Of a stretch of DNA of 6,661 nt, positions 1 through 5,329 are shown piece after piece. The notes under the pieces were generated by a model, which searched no databases, was not told the DNA's origin, and saw only the letters and a program-made list of their open reading frames with translations. The stretch comes from Candidatus Moraniibacteriota bacterium (GTDB lineage: Bacteria; Patescibacteriota; Minisyncoccia; Moranbacterales; UBA1568). Within the stretch, counting starts at the first letter, position 1. Each line of letters begins with the position of its first letter. The position numbers and the translations under genes were made by a program. Where the stretch lies: contig JAGOOJ010000034.1 of assembly GCA_017992575.1 (NCBI GenBank), positions 1 to 6,661 on the forward strand, written 5' to 3'.

Positions 1-311
1 TTGAGCATATCTCCCTCGACGAGTTTGGACTTGGAGGCATAATTGGCCGGGACTGGGTATTGTTTCCCATCGGTGCCGAGCATAATCTGGCCATCGAAGG
101 TTCCTTCGATAACAGTGCCACCAGTTTCATCGAGCTCTACCTTGCGTGGTCGGCCGGATTTTTTCTTACCTTCCAACTGAAGGAGCATTGCCTTGGCTCC
201 CTGGATAGTTTTTTCGGCATTGTTAACCATGTCGCGCAAAGCCTGAATCTTCATGGCTTGGTCTGCCTGATCTTTCGTTTCTTCTTCTGGTGGGGTGGTA
301 ATCTTGGTCAT
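1..311 (-). CDS. Hypothetical protein with AT-hook-like GRPRK motif (3'-truncated)
   Basis: I do not recognise a function. Reading the minus strand from the ATG at 311 gives 103 residues before the window edge, with no stop. Residues 1-50 are acidic then helical, probably a short coiled coil (about 20-48). They are followed by the basic patch KKKSGRPRK (about 49-57), which resembles the minor-groove-binding core of AT-hooks. Residues 66-103 look like a small beta-rich domain (VIEGTFDGQIMLGTDGKQY, then PVPANYASKSKLVEGD). That last stretch is, to my recollection, recurrent in Patescibacteria hypothetical proteins; this needs a search. An in-frame ATG at 335 would add eight residues. Neither start has a well-placed Shine-Dalgarno; an AAGGA sits directly against the 335 ATG, too close to serve it. 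A good promoter lies upstream at 398-426, and the gene is divergent from the sigma4-HARE gene. DNA binding is inference from GRPRK only. Confidence 0.82.
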   Translation of the reverse strand, partial: MTKITTPPEEETKDQADQAMKIQALRDMVNNAEKTIQGAKAMLLQLEGKKKSGRPRKVELDETGGTVIEGTFDGQIMLGTDGKQYPVPANYASKSKLVEGDML

Positions 312-364
312 AATTATTTTTGTGTTTCCGTTCATTCCTTCTGTAGAAATTTTTTCAGAAGAGG

Positions 365-381
365 AAAGAGCGTCTCTCTTT
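365..381 (-). other. Small hairpin in the leader of the minus-strand gene
   Basis: AAAGAG (365-370) and CTCTTT (376-381) are perfect inverted repeats around a 5-nt loop. On the minus strand the hairpin would lie roughly 10-25 nt inside the transcript predicted from the 398-426 promoter. The stem is only 6 bp and AU-rich, so it may be chance. No T-tract follows it, so it is not a terminator. Confidence 0.25.
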
Positions 382-397
382 GTTTTTGTCTACTCAA

Positions 398-426
398 AGT
401 ATACTGGAAATTTTCACGCGAGGCAA
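398..426 (-). promoter_or_regulatory. Sigma-70-type promoter for the minus-strand gene
   Basis: Read on the minus strand, TTGCCT (421-426; 4 of 6 matches to TTGACA) is followed by exactly 17 bases and then TATACT (398-403; 5 of 6 matches to TATAAT). The spacing is ideal. Transcription would start near 391 and leave a leader of about 80 nt before the ATG at 311. No other gene lies between, so this is the natural promoter of the hypothetical gene. Confidence 0.62.
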
Positions 427-492
427 GTCGCTTGTTGTTTCAATGAAAGAGAAAAGTAAAAAAATGAAAAAACATTTCATACCAATGAGTCG

Positions 493-502
493 AGTGTACA
501 CT
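493..502. promoter_or_regulatory. Perfect 10-bp palindrome, possible operator
   Basis: AGTGTACACT is self-complementary. It lies about 63 bp upstream of the plus-strand -35 hexamer and about 67 bp upstream of the minus-strand -35 hexamer, almost midway between the two divergent promoters. That position would suit a shared regulator site, but one 10-bp palindrome can occur by chance. No regulator is assigned. Confidence 0.25.
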
Positions 503-564
503 GGTTCCACGTGAGGGTGTGGAGATTCATTTGTGATGAAATTTGAGCAAATATGGGAATGGTC

Positions 565-594
565 TTGACAAAATATCGGAATATGCGCTAATAT
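565..594 (+). promoter_or_regulatory. Sigma-70-type promoter for the sigma4-HARE gene
   Basis: A perfect -35 hexamer TTGACA (565-570) is followed by an 18-base spacer and a -10 candidate TAATAT (589-594), which keeps the key first T, second A and last T of TATAAT. Transcription would begin near 601, leaving a leader of about 58 nt before the ATG at 659. It is the only good promoter seen ahead of the regulator and translocase genes. Confidence 0.65.
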
Positions 595-600
595 AGGTCG

Positions 601-617
601 ATAGCGAAAGTCGTTAT
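601..617 (+). other. Hairpin at the 5' end of the regulator mRNA
   Basis: ATAGCGA (601-607) pairs with TCGTTAT (611-617) around a 3-nt AAG loop. There are seven pairs, one of them G-U. The stem begins almost exactly where transcription should start from the 565-594 promoter, so it would cap the 5' end of the transcript. Such 5' stems can stabilise an mRNA; that role is inference here. Confidence 0.35.
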
Positions 618-621
618 TAAG

Positions 622-626
622 AGGAG
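622..626 (+). promoter_or_regulatory. Orphan Shine-Dalgarno AGGAG, too far from the start
   Basis: AGGAG lies within GAGGAGA at 621-627, but the next plausible start, the ATG at 659, is 32 bases further on. An in-frame TGA at 653-655 blocks any extension of that gene towards it, and no ATG, GTG or TTG occurs at normal spacing. It may be a standby ribosome site, part of leader structure, or coincidence. Confidence 0.35.
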
Positions 627-658
627 ATTTTAAGCGATTTTTTAGCAAAATTTGATTT

Positions 659-1717
659 ATGGCCACTTCCAAAAGTTCAGTGTCTAGCAAAGTGTCACAG
701 GATGTTACGACGCTCTTTTCCGAAACCCTTCAAGTGGTTTTGGAACGTTTACCAGAGCGCTCTCGAAGTATCGTGGAGGCTCGTTTTGGTATTAGTACGG
801 GGACACCCAAGACATTGGAAGAAATTGGCAAATCATATCAGATTACTCGGGAACGAGTTCGTCAGGTTATTGGGAGCGCTCTGGGGTTTCTCTCTCATGA
901 GAAATCACATGCTTCTATTGGTCAGGTTGTCGATTCTATTGAGGAAGCACTCCGAGAAAAATTTGGAGTAATGAAGGCAGAAGACCTTTTGGATTGTTTG
1001 TCGCTTCAGAGTAAGAAAGAGAGAGGCGCTTTGCTGGCATTTCTCGAGGCACTTTCTATTGTGAAAGAAGAAAAAGCTACCAAGGAATACGAAAAATTGT
1101 ATCGATTGAAAGATTTTTCATTGTCGCATTTGAATAGCATCAAAGAATTGACCAAAAAAATATTGACAGAAGCTAATGATGCCCTTGAAGCGAAGCAACT
1201 CTATACTCGTTTTAATAAACTTCGTCCTGAAGTAAGTGAACAGGAATTGTTCAGCCTGCTTTCGGTGAGCAAAGAAATCAAACAAAACGTTTTTGGGAAA
1301 TGGGGGCTGTCCGGCTGGAGTGATATCAAGCCTCGAGGAACACGAGAGAAAGCTCATCTTGTATTAAAAACCGCGGCCAAGCCACTTCATTTTCGTGAGA
1401 TTGCGACGCTTATTGATAGTTACGGACTGCAGAAGAAACGCCAGAGTCATCCTCAGACGGTGCACAATGAACTGATTAAGGATAAGCGTTTCGTTTTGGT
1501 GGGACGAGGTATCTACGCACTTTCCGATTGGGGATACAAGCGCGGAACCGTCAAAGAAGTAATTACTGATATCCTGCGTGCAGCAGAGAAACCTCTTTCT
1601 CGTGAGGCCGTGTTAGCCCAGGTGCTCGAAATTCGCCAGGTTAAAAAATCAACAGTCATCATCAATCTGAATACTTTCTTTGCACGCATTGGCAAGAACG
1701 CTTATACTATCAAGTAG
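659..1717 (+). CDS. Sigma-70 region 4 / HARE-type winged-helix transcription regulator
   Basis: Predicted DNA- and RNA polymerase-associated regulator of 352 residues. Residues about 21-78 match sigma-70 region 4: LPERSRSIVEARFGI, then TLEEIGKSYQITRERVRQV, the helix-turn-helix that reads -35 elements in RpoD-type factors. There is no region 2 (-10 recognition, core-binding helices), so it is unlikely to be a complete sigma factor. The rest appears to be tandem winged-helix modules: about 102-151, about 173-220, 227-291 and 295-352. The 227-291 module is the most HARE-like (AKPLHFREIATLI, then GRGIYALSDWG), the fold shared with the RNA polymerase delta subunit. Two modules share a GxxxLSxW...RGT...AxKPL pattern, indicating internal duplication. 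The ATG at 659 is the earliest possible start, since a TGA lies at 653-655. It is divergent from the minus-strand gene and has its own promoter. Its exact role, such as accessory factor, anti-pausing factor or repressor, is not shown by the sequence. Confidence 0.88.
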   Translation: MATSKSSVSSKVSQDVTTLFSETLQVVLERLPERSRSIVEARFGISTGTPKTLEEIGKSYQITRERVRQVIGSALGFLSHEKSHASIGQVVDSIEEALREKFGVMKAEDLLDCLSLQSKKERGALLAFLEALSIVKEEKATKEYEKLYRLKDFSLSHLNSIKELTKKILTEANDALEAKQLYTRFNKLRPEVSEQELFSLLSVSKEIKQNVFGKWGLSGWSDIKPRGTREKAHLVLKTAAKPLHFREIATLIDSYGLQKKRQSHPQTVHNELIKDKRFVLVGRGIYALSDWGYKRGTVKEVITDILRAAEKPLSREAVLAQVLEIRQVKKSTVIINLNTFFARIGKNAYTIK

Positions 1718-1730
1718 AGGAGAGGGGTCA

Positions 1731-1834
1731 ACCCTGTTAGAAGTCTGGTGTGTCTGGTTTCGTTCTAAAAAATACATAAATATCTTTTGATGGATTGAAG
1801 CTGACAGGTGGTCTTGTCAGACTTCTAACGGGGT
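1731..1834. repeat. 17-bp inverted repeat, possible MITE-like element or regulatory stem
   Basis: ACCCTGTTAGAAGTCTG (1731-1747) is the reverse complement of CAGACTTCTAACGGGGT (1818-1834) except for one position, which is a G-U pair in RNA. The arms enclose 70 bases with an AT-rich core. No T-tract follows either arm, so it is not an ordinary intrinsic terminator. The arms are edged by 9-bp direct copies of GGGGTCAAC (1724-1732 and 1830-1838), reminiscent of a target-site duplication around a short element of about 97 bp with 12-bp termini (GTTAGAAGTCTG). The left copy is offset by three bases (CCT) from the terminus, which weakens the mobile-element reading. Alternatively it is a long-range mRNA stem controlling the next gene. 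Confidence 0.6.
1801..1820 (+). other. Local hairpin competing with the long inverted repeat
   Basis: CTGACA (1801-1806) and TGTCAG (1815-1820) form a perfect 6-bp stem around an 8-nt loop. Bases 1818-1820 also belong to the right arm of the 17-bp inverted repeat, so the two folds are at least partly exclusive. This is the geometry of a conformational switch, but no ligand or leader peptide is visible. Confidence 0.3.
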
Positions 1835-1852
1835 CAACGTACCTCATTGGTC

Positions 1853-3157
1853 ATGGGCACTCTTTTTTCAAACATAGCAGATACATTTTCCATGATGGGG
1901 ACTGTTTTTTCCGTTGTTCTGAGTGTGTGGTTTATTCTTTTTCCGCCACTCCTGTACTTTTTGTTTCATATTCTTTGGATGCTTCATGTTCAGGGGCACT
2001 TTGGAAGTAAACTCAAGTGGGTGCTTCTGGAAATTATTCCACCGCGTGATATCGAAGCCAGTCCGCTTCCTATGGAGTCGATCTTCACTGCTTTTGCTGG
2101 AGTGATCAAAAGTCCGACCACAGCAGAAGAGCTCATCGTCGGGGAATTTCCAGCATCTTTTTCTTTGGAGATGGCGAGTATCGAAGGGCAAGTCCATTTC
2201 TATATTCGAACCCAGGTGGGCTTTCGCAATTTGGTCGAGGCTCATTTTTACGCCCAGTATCCCAATGTAGAAATCGTTGAGGCGGAGGACTATACCAACC
2301 TCGTGCCCAAAACTGCCCCTAACAAAGATTGGGATTTGTGGGGAGTCGATTTCAAGCTATTCAAACCAGATCTCTATCCCATCAAGAGTTACAAAAATTT
2401 TGAAGAAACCGTGACAGGGAAAATGGTTGACCCACTAGCAGGACTCATCGAAACGATGGGGAAATTAGGACCGGGACAGCATTTGTGGCTCCAGTTCATC
2501 ATAACGCCAATCAAGGAGAGTTGGTACACAACAGGACAGGGGACAGTTGATGAATTTTTGGGTCGAGTCAAAGAAAAGAAAAAGGGTTTTCTGACAACTG
2601 TTTTTGGACATCTGATGGATGTGGTGGCCAATATTGGCCGAGGACTGATTGGTGGTCCAGTGACCTTTTCTTCTGGTGAATCGGGCGATAAAAAAGAAGA
2701 GCAACCGCTCGAGTTTCGTCTTTCGCCGGGTGAAAAAGACGTACTCAAAGCTCTGCAGGGGAATCTGGGTAAGCAAATGTACAAGACTCGCATGCGTCAC
2801 ATCTATATCGGCAAGCGGGCTGGCTTTAGTAAACAAACGGGGGTATCTTCGTTTATTGGTGGTATTAAGCAGTTCAATGATCAGAATCTGAATAGCATGG
2901 TCCCCAATGATGATTCCAAGACATACGCTAACTATATTTTTACCGCAGAACGATTGCGTTTTCGACAACGGCGGATTTTACGTCGGTACATCAATCGGGA
3001 TTCAGATCCTCAGAGTACTCGTTTCCTCTTTAGCTCTGAAGAATTAGCGACCATTTTTCATATTCCAGATATGGCTGTACTGGCACCGTCTTTGACGCGA
3101 GTCTCTGCCAAGCGTGGCGGAGCACCTTCCAATCTCCCTATGCAGGATTTCGATTAA
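1853..3157 (+). CDS. Membrane-anchored partner of HerA/VirD4-like ATPase
   Basis: A 434-residue protein, conserved to my recollection in Patescibacteria next to the ATPase that follows. A strongly hydrophobic stretch at about 17-47, including PPLLYFLFHILWMLH, should anchor it in the cytoplasmic membrane. The rest is soluble and probably cytoplasmic. It includes LEIIPPRDIEASPLPMES (about 59-76), an alpha/beta region with YIRTQVGFRNLVEAHFYAQYP (about 117-137, interrupted by the family's usual spacing), a basic helix RQRRILRRYINRD (371-383), and a C-terminal ELATIFHIPDM ... GGAPSNLP segment (397-429). In fused relatives I believe such a segment leads directly into the ATPase core. It ends 9 bases before the ATPase and in the same reading frame, so the pair looks like one protein split in two. 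The start is uncertain: ATG 1853 is preferred, TTG 1847 is also open, and a TAA at 1826-1828 limits extension. No usable Shine-Dalgarno is adjacent. Role inferred: membrane base and N-terminal domain of a DNA/protein translocase. Confidence 0.85.
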   Translation: MGTLFSNIADTFSMMGTVFSVVLSVWFILFPPLLYFLFHILWMLHVQGHFGSKLKWVLLEIIPPRDIEASPLPMESIFTAFAGVIKSPTTAEELIVGEFPASFSLEMASIEGQVHFYIRTQVGFRNLVEAHFYAQYPNVEIVEAEDYTNLVPKTAPNKDWDLWGVDFKLFKPDLYPIKSYKNFEETVTGKMVDPLAGLIETMGKLGPGQHLWLQFIITPIKESWYTTGQGTVDEFLGRVKEKKKGFLTTVFGHLMDVVANIGRGLIGGPVTFSSGESGDKKEEQPLEFRLSPGEKDVLKALQGNLGKQMYKTRMRHIYIGKRAGFSKQTGVSSFIGGIKQFNDQNLNSMVPNDDSKTYANYIFTAERLRFRQRRILRRYINRDSDPQSTRFLFSSEELATIFHIPDMAVLAPSLTRVSAKRGGAPSNLPMQDFD

Positions 3158-3166
3158 CATATTACT

Positions 3167-5263
3167 ATGGCCCCACAAAACGACATCACTTTTTTTGCCA
3201 AGACCAACTTCCGTAACCAGGAACGAGTGTTTGGTATCAAGCAGGACGACCGGCGCCGACACATGTATGTCATCGGCAAGACCGGTATGGGGAAAACCAA
3301 CCTATTGGAGAACCTGGCTATCCAGGACATTCAGAAGGGCCATGGTATCGCCTTCATCGATCCTCACGGTGATACCGCAGAGAAGTTGATCAAAGCGATT
3401 CCTGCCAACCGTATCAATGATGTCATCTATTTTAATCCGGCCGACCAGGAATTTCCCATCGCCTTTAACGTTATGGAAAAGGTCAGTCCTGAGTACCGGC
3501 ATCTGGTGGCTTCAGGCTTGGTGGGAGTGTTCAAGAAGATTTGGGCTGATTCGTGGGGGCCACGATTGGAGTATATTTTGCGTAATGCCATACTGGGACT
3601 GCTCGAATATCCGGGGAGCACACTTTTGGGTGTGACGCGTATTTTGGTTGACAAATCGTATCGGGAACGGGTGGTGGAGAAAATTACCGACCCGGTAGTC
3701 CGGTCATTTTGGGTGGATGAATTTTCCAAGTGGGATCCGCGAGTACTTCAGGAAGTGATTTCTCCGATTCAGAACAAAGTCGGACAGTTTTTGTCGAGCG
3801 CGCTCATTCGGAACATCGTCGGTCAAACGGTATCATCGTTTGATGTGCGCAAGATTATGGATGAGCGCAAGATTCTTATCATGAACCTATCTAAGGGTCG
3901 GCTGGGTGAAGACAATAGTGCTCTCCTTGGTGCCATGATGATTACCAAGATTCAGTTGGCAGCGATGGGGCGGGTGGATATCCCAGAAGAAACACGTGCC
4001 GATTTCTACCTCTACGTCGATGAGTTTCAGAACTTTGCCACTGAGTCGTTTGCCAATATTTTGTCAGAAGCTCGTAAATACCGGCTCAATCTGATTCTGG
4101 CCAACCAGTACGTGACACAGATTCAGGAGGAAGTACGAGATGCTATTTTTGGTAACGCCGGGAGTATTATTTCGTTTCGAGTGGGTGCCATGGATGCTGA
4201 ATTTTTGGAAAAGGAATACGAGCCGGTATTCATGATGAACGACATCGTCAATTTACCGAAATATCAGATTTATTTGAAGCTGATGATTGATGGGATTGCC
4301 GGAGATGCTTTCAGTGCCAATGTGTTGCCTCCTATCAAGGTCGAAGGTGATCCAGAAACGGAACAAAAAATTATTCATAGTTCCCGTGAACGGTATACTG
4401 CTAAAAAAGAAGATGTTGAAGAAAAGATTCGTCGCTGGAGTGGGATGTTGTCAGCGGAAGAAAAACAGGCACTAGTGAAAAGAGATGTCGTTACACCAGC
4501 CCCGCGGATGAACACAGAAACTCGATCAGGAGTATCAGCGACTCCACCAGGAGAAAGAAAACCAGCTTCACAGACAATTGAGTCGCGGGCACCGATGGCT
4601 CGTCCTACTCCAAAACGAACACCAGTTTTGGTGAAACCGACCCCTGTAGCCATCTCACCGCAGGTTGCTCCGGAGAGAGCACCTGTTCCAATCGAACAGT
4701 ATTCCAACGAGGAGGCTTCTGTGGTACTCCAATCAGCGCTCAAACGTCCGGTAACTCCGGTGAGAGCACCTGAACCAGTAGCGCCACCTCTTCCTGAGCC
4801 AGTGGAAGTAAGCGTTCCGGAACCCGTGCCAGCATTCATAGAACATGAAGAAGAAACTGTGGTGACTGCTGTCTCCGAGAAGAAACTGTATCAGTCGGTT
4901 TGTGCCACCTGTGGGGAAACGATTGAAGTTCCTTTTGAACCAGACGGGAGTCGGCCGACATTCTGTAAGGACTGCTTGCGCGATTATCAACGAGCTACAG
5001 CCAAGGCCCGTAATGAGATTGAACGTCGGGATACTTCCACACAACAAACGGCACCTGCCTCAGCCTCTCAGCCAGCGAAAGTCCGTGCCCAACATACGGT
5101 GTCTCATCGGGCTTATAGATCTCCTGAGATGCCAATGTCATTGGCCCAGACTCAGCATATTGAACCAAAAAAATTCAAAGCCCTACGGGGAAAACCGGCA
5201 ATCAATCTTTCTGAGGTACGGGCTATTATTGACGATGCTCATCAGGGTGAGCCACATGCCTGA
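3167..5263 (+). CDS. HerA/VirD4/TraG-like AAA+ translocase ATPase with C-terminal zinc ribbon
   Basis: A 698-residue P-loop ATPase of the FtsK/HerA class, expected to use ATP to move DNA or nucleoprotein at the membrane. The Walker A motif is GKTGMGKT (37-44) and is preceded by DDRRRHMYVI. DPHGD lies at 65-69. The Walker B motif is FYLYVDEFQNF (270-280) with catalytic Glu after Asp. A conserved ANQYVTQ (312-318) sits where HerA/VirB4 enzymes carry their sensor motif. The ATPase core ends near 390. A helical stretch (about 396-437) and a Pro/Val/Ala-rich linker (about 444-560) follow. Then comes a zinc ribbon with cysteines 579, 582, 600 and 603 in exact CxxC-x17-CxxC spacing, and a basic tail. 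No transmembrane segment is present, so anchoring must come from the upstream partner. Only CATATTACT separates the two genes, with no Shine-Dalgarno, suggesting translational coupling or reinitiation. No other type IV secretion genes are in view, so a conjugative role is unproven; DNA uptake, segregation or pilus-linked transport are alternatives. Confidence 0.93.
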   Translation: MAPQNDITFFAKTNFRNQERVFGIKQDDRRRHMYVIGKTGMGKTNLLENLAIQDIQKGHGIAFIDPHGDTAEKLIKAIPANRINDVIYFNPADQEFPIAFNVMEKVSPEYRHLVASGLVGVFKKIWADSWGPRLEYILRNAILGLLEYPGSTLLGVTRILVDKSYRERVVEKITDPVVRSFWVDEFSKWDPRVLQEVISPIQNKVGQFLSSALIRNIVGQTVSSFDVRKIMDERKILIMNLSKGRLGEDNSALLGAMMITKIQLAAMGRVDIPEETRADFYLYVDEFQNFATESFANILSEARKYRLNLILANQYVTQIQEEVRDAIFGNAGSIISFRVGAMDAEFLEKEYEPVFMMNDIVNLPKYQIYLKLMIDGIAGDAFSANVLPPIKVEGDPETEQKIIHSSRERYTAKKEDVEEKIRRWSGMLSAEEKQALVKRDVVTPAPRMNTETRSGVSATPPGERKPASQTIESRAPMARPTPKRTPVLVKPTPVAISPQVAPERAPVPIEQYSNEEASVVLQSALKRPVTPVRAPEPVAPPLPEPVEVSVPEPVPAFIEHEEETVVTAVSEKKLYQSVCATCGETIEVPFEPDGSRPTFCKDCLRDYQRATAKARNEIERRDTSTQQTAPASASQPAKVRAQHTVSHRAYRSPEMPMSLAQTQHIEPKKFKALRGKPAINLSEVRAIIDDAHQGEPHA

Positions 5264-5290
5264 AACCGGTTGTCTTTAGGCGATTTTTTT
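5258..5290 (+). terminator. Probable intrinsic terminator of the translocase genes
   Basis: GCCTGAAA (5258-5265) pairs with TTTAGGC (5275-5281) as a 7-bp stem with one bulged G, around a 9-nt loop. It is followed at once by GA and seven Ts (5284-5290). The ATPase stop codon TGA lies inside the left arm, typical of compact genomes. The stem is short, so read-through into the envelope genes is possible. Confidence 0.55.
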
Positions 5291-5298
5291 GCTACCAT
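5270..5298 (+). promoter_or_regulatory. Candidate promoter for the small-peptide/ftsB cluster
   Basis: TTGTCT (5270-5275; 4 of 6 to TTGACA), 17 bases, then TACCAT (5293-5298; 4 of 6 to TATAAT). The start would be near 5305, about 20 nt before the ATG at 5326. The -35 falls in the loop of the terminator hairpin and the T-tract forms part of the spacer, so one short stretch could end one transcript and begin the next. Confidence 0.4.
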
Positions 5299-5311
5299 AT
5301 CTCTGTAAGTC

Positions 5312-5329
5312 ATGAAGTACAGACTATGA
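5312..5329 (+). CDS. Possible five-codon leader minicistron (MKYRL)
   Basis: ATG AAG TAC AGA CTA TGA ends in a TGA that overlaps the ATG of the 35-residue ORF in the classic ATGA arrangement, which would allow termination-reinitiation coupling. There is no clear Shine-Dalgarno before it, and an ORF this short can easily be chance. Confidence 0.15.
   Translation: MKYRL

Larger units (their letters stand above)
312..658. other. Divergent intergenic control region
   Basis: About 350 bases separate two divergent start codons. They hold the minus-strand promoter (398-426), the plus-strand promoter (565-594), a leader hairpin (601-617), an orphan AGGAG (622-626) and a 10-bp palindrome (493-502). 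The rest is AT-rich. Open frames crossing this region on either strand are not convincing: they run into or out of the flanking genes antisense and have low-complexity, Phe/Leu-rich or unfamiliar translations. I saw no tRNA cloverleaf, riboswitch-like core or intrinsic terminator. Confidence 0.6.

Noticed and set aside
60..446. 128-residue plus-strand ORF
   Set aside because: It is antisense to the minus-strand hypothetical gene, and its translation is rich in Phe, Leu, Cys and Trp with no recognisable domain. The minus frame gives a balanced, family-like protein.
394..690. 98-residue minus-strand ORF across the intergenic region
   Set aside because: It begins antisense inside the sigma4-HARE gene, runs over both promoters and leader elements, and has no family resemblance.
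659..1717. Regulator as a complete alternative sigma factor
   Set aside because: Only region 4 is recognisable; no region 2 helices precede it, and an in-frame stop at 653-655 rules out a longer N-terminus.
1731..1834. Inverted repeat as an intrinsic terminator of the regulator gene
   Set aside because: The loop is 70 bases and no T-tract follows the stem on either strand.
1795..2105. Overlapping short plus-strand ORFs at the start of the membrane-partner gene
   Set aside because: They are in alternative frames over a hydrophobic coding stretch and end within it; the long frame continues for 434 residues with typical domain features.
4375..4839. 154-residue minus-strand ORF rich in Gly, Thr and Ser
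   Set aside because: It is the antisense shadow of the proline-rich linker of the ATPase; the low-complexity composition follows from the Pro/Val/Ala codons on the plus strand.
3167..5263. ATPase as FtsK or as a full conjugative coupling protein
   Set aside because: There is no FtsK gamma domain or N-terminal membrane bundle and no relaxase or mating-pore genes nearby. HerA/VirD4-like is as far as the sequence supports.
5261..5308. Possible TGA recoding as glycine (code 25), extending the ATPase
   Set aside because: No in-frame TGA occurs inside any other gene here, the TGA sits in a plausible terminator stem, and the extension would add only a short unfamiliar tail.
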